Below are positions 58,303 through 59,965 of a stretch of DNA of 59,965 nt, piece after piece (the stretch's first letter is position 1; every line of letters starts with the position of its first letter). Source of the stretch: an uncultured Collinsella sp. (GTDB lineage: Bacteria; Actinomycetota; Coriobacteriia; Coriobacteriales; Coriobacteriaceae); assembly GCA_902491765.1 (NCBI GenBank), contig CABUIY010000012.1, forward strand, positions 1 through 59,965, read 5' to 3'. Both the position numbers and the translations under genes were made by a program. Below the pieces are notes generated by a model. It searched no databases, was not told the DNA's origin, and was given only the letters and a program-made list of their open reading frames with translations.

Positions 58303-58315
58303 TATACTCGTCCGC
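58303..58315 (+). promoter_or_regulatory. -10 box placing gluQ transcription start at or near its ATG
   Basis: TATACT at 58303-58308 ends 7 nt before the gluQ ATG and there is no Shine-Dalgarno sequence between. Transcription would begin at or within a base or two of the A of ATG, giving a leaderless mRNA. The -35 region is weak. Confidence 0.55.
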
Positions 58316-59335
58316 ATGGATATCAACGCATGCAACATAGCAACACACGCCGTGGCCACGTCGACGGCGTCCAACAGCAAGCTCGCCCCCGCCCTCGCGC
58401 CCGTCGTGGGCCGCTTCGCCCCGTCGCCCTCGGGCCGCATGCACCTGGGTAACGTGTTCAGCTGCCTGTGCGCATGGCTTTCGGCCCGCAGCCAAGGCGG
58501 CAGCGTCGTGTTGCGCATCGAGGACCTAGACGATCGCTGCAAGCGCCCGGAACTTGCCGCTCAACTGATTGACGACCTGGCCTGGCTGGGGCTCGAATGG
58601 GATGAAGGCCCCTACTACCAGCACGATCGCCTAGACCTGTACGAAAGCGCCCTGCGCCAGCTACAAGACGCCAGCCTCACCTATCCCTGCTTTTGCACGC
58701 GCGCCGAGCTCCACGCCGCGAGCGCGCCGCACGCCAGCGACGGCACGCCCATCTACCGCGGCGCCTGCCGAAGCCTTTCTGCCGAGGAGGTTGCCCGCCG
58801 CAGCGCCCTGCGCGCCCCGGCCACACGCCTGCGCGTGCCCACCGTCGACGACCTCGCAGACGACGTGATCGAATTCGTTGACCGCACGTACGGAGCCCAA
58901 TGCGAGGCACTCGCCACCGAGTGCGGCGACTTTTTGGTGCGCCGCAGCGACGGCGTTTTTGCCTACCAGCTAGCCGTGGTGGTCGACGACGCTGCCATGG
59001 GCGTCACCGAGATCGTACGCGGATGCGACCTGCTTGGTTCCACGCCGCGCCAGATCTATCTGCAACATCTGCTGGGACTGCCCACACCGCGCTACGCGCA
59101 CATTCCGCTGCTCATGTCGCCGGACGGCCGCCGCCTTTCCAAGCGCGATCGCGATCTGGACCTGGGCGAGCTCCGCACCCGCTTTGGCACACCCGAGGCA
59201 CTGTTGGGATGGCTCGCCGGGCAAACAGGCATCGCGCCGGACACCACGCCGCGCTCTGCCGAACAGCTGGTCGAGCACTTTAGATGGGACGTCATCCGTG
59301 CGCACCGCGAGAACATCACTGTAACGGTCGAGTAG
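58316..59335 (+). CDS. gluQ: Glutamyl-Q tRNA(Asp) synthetase
   Basis: A 339-residue truncated GluRS paralogue that attaches Glu to queuosine of tRNA-Asp. The class I motif is FAPSPSGRMHLGN (34-46, with HLGN as HIGH). The zinc site CFCTR...YRGACR gives the Cys-x-Cys, Tyr and Cys ligands of GluQRS. RIEDLDDRCKRP is present and the KMSKS equivalent is RLSKRDRD. The anticodon-binding domain of full GluRS is missing, as expected. The ATG at 58316 is chosen because the earlier open frame crosses a terminator-like hairpin. The first 30 residues are Ala/Thr-rich and somewhat long. Confidence 0.93.
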   Translation: MDINACNIATHAVATSTASNSKLAPALAPVVGRFAPSPSGRMHLGNVFSCLCAWLSARSQGGSVVLRIEDLDDRCKRPELAAQLIDDLAWLGLEWDEGPYYQHDRLDLYESALRQLQDASLTYPCFCTRAELHAASAPHASDGTPIYRGACRSLSAEEVARRSALRAPATRLRVPTVDDLADDVIEFVDRTYGAQCEALATECGDFLVRRSDGVFAYQLAVVVDDAAMGVTEIVRGCDLLGSTPRQIYLQHLLGLPTPRYAHIPLLMSPDGRRLSKRDRDLDLGELRTRFGTPEALLGWLAGQTGIAPDTTPRSAEQLVEHFRWDVIRAHRENITVTVE

Positions 59336-59350
59336 CCAGCCACCCCGCCT

Positions 59351-59965
59351 CTACGCAACATCCCAGGGCTGGAGTTCGTCACCCAAGCGAACGATGCAGT
59401 CGCAGAGCACGGTATGGCGCTCGGCCGGGTTGGCATCCCGATGAAAATGCCCGTAATACCAGCGTTTGTAGTCCATGCGATCTTCCAGCTCATCGAAAAA
59501 TGCCGTAAGTCGATCAACCGTGGGGCAATTCCAGCTGGATGCCGGATAAAGCGTGGGCGAAAGCATGCGCGTAGAGCAGGTGTGGGTGATCACGTAGTCG
59601 ACCTTCCAGCCCATGCTCTCAAGCTTTGCCCGCGCCTCCTCAAAGTTGCGCTCGTCCGGCAGCTCCTGCGGCCACCAGCTGGAATACGGAATGCGGTATT
59701 CCTTATCCACGCTCGTGGCGCCGCCCATGGTAAAGATCGTTGAGCCGTCGAGCTCAAAAACCTCGCCGCGCGTCAGGCGTCGGATGGGCGAGGTGTCCGA
59801 CAGGCGCTGCGTCAGGCCGCCGTGCCACAGTTCCATGGGACGATCCGCCCAGTGATCGAAACGTTCGTGGTTGCCGTCGACGAACAGCAACGTATAGGGG
59901 CGCGACTCCAGCCAAGCGATATCGGCGCATTCCTCGGCAGAGAAATCCCACGGAAAGCCAAAGTC
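59351..59965 (-). CDS. Metallophosphoesterase, 5' end beyond window
   Basis: 205 codons are visible; the frame stays open to the window edge, so the N-terminus is missing. The calcineurin-like motifs seen are LFVDGNHERFD (G-N-H-E), VITHTCS (His ligand) and YGHFHRD (G-H-x-H). The missing N-terminus should hold the D-x-H and first G-D motifs. The visible start D-F-G-F-P-W-D-F-S is not an initiation site. It is probably a phosphodiesterase of unknown substrate, convergent with gluQ. Confidence 0.9.
   Translation of the reverse strand, partial: DFGFPWDFSAEECADIAWLESRPYTLLFVDGNHERFDHWADRPMELWHGGLTQRLSDTSPIRRLTRGEVFELDGSTIFTMGGATSVDKEYRIPYSSWWPQELPDERNFEEARAKLESMGWKVDYVITHTCSTRMLSPTLYPASSWNCPTVDRLTAFFDELEDRMDYKRWYYGHFHRDANPAERHTVLCDCIVRLGDELQPWDVA

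Noticed and set aside
58022..58315. N-terminal extension of gluQ
   Set aside because: It crosses a terminator-like hairpin and lacks any GluQRS homology; the enzyme starts normally at 58316.

Overview
The window reads as a chromosomal segment of a GC-rich Gram-positive gut actinobacterium, most like Collinsella or another coriobacterium. This is an inference from gene content and protein style: several mannose-class and lactose/cellobiose-class PTS modules, a TatA/TatC-HypA/HypB cluster, a tmk-holB-ricT run, long HPF, PcrA with a C-terminal Tudor-like segment, and low-complexity acidic or basic protein extensions. No rRNA, CRISPR array, integrase, plasmid gene or complete insertion sequence was seen. 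One tRNA gene is present.

Layout. 0-12.4 kb is a catabolic island for an amino sugar, probably N-acetylgalactosamine/galactosamine: a mannose-class PTS operon (IIA, YajC-like protein, IIB, IIC, IID), a GntR/UTRA regulator, AgaS, NagA, a LacC-like kinase, an aldose-1-epimerase-like protein, a YhcH-family protein, a flavodoxin, a 3' remnant of a second nagA, and an orphan IIB whose phosphorylatable His is Tyr. Operator-like CTGGTAGTAACCA sequences lie in front of both agaS and the PTS operon, which suggests one GntR regulon. 12.4-20 kb is housekeeping: a SurA-like membrane protein, isocitrate dehydrogenase, a HEAT protein, a beta-hydroxyacid dehydrogenase with a His/Cys-rich tail, DegV, HPF and a solute-binding lipoprotein with a long 5' leader. 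20.5-26.3 kb holds a 215-bp inverted-repeat element, a Vsr/DUF559-like protein, comF with a hairpin over its ribosome-binding site, ricT, holB and tmk. 26.3-37.7 kb has perfect intergenic palindromes, a zinc-ribbon membrane protein, an archaeal-style type IA topoisomerase with a histone-H1-like tail, hypB, hypA, tatC, tatA, a STAS protein, an aminotransferase, nhaA and a Mn-dependent pyrophosphatase. 37.9-44.8 kb is a beta-glucoside PTS operon (GH1 enzyme, IIC, IIB, IIA) with a divergent GntR regulator, glucokinase and ManA. 45-60 kb holds pcrA, uppP, a universal stress protein, a two-component system, purH, a GNAT protein, a second copy of the inverted-repeat element, a DUF2207 protein, gluQ and an incomplete metallophosphoesterase.

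How the genes work together. The aga block would import and phosphorylate the amino sugar (PTS), deacetylate it (NagA), deaminate/isomerise it to tagatose-6-P (AgaS) and phosphorylate that (LacC-like); the aldolase is not in the window. The beta-glucoside block imports phospho-disaccharides that the GH1 enzyme cleaves, and glucokinase can recover the free glucose. HypA/HypB and TatA/TatC together suggest nickel-enzyme maturation and export of folded proteins, for example a [NiFe]-hydrogenase encoded elsewhere.

The least ordinary material is non-coding: (i) two diverged copies of a 215-230 bp element bounded by about 30-bp inverted repeats; (ii) a family of intergenic palindromes built on GGGACGTTC-type cores; (iii) two hairpin loci of about 90-115 nt; (iv) a cluster of ACCG/CGGT palindromes upstream of the PTS operon. 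Among proteins, the His17-to-Tyr PTS IIB and the dehydrogenase with three His/Cys repeats at its C-terminus stand out.
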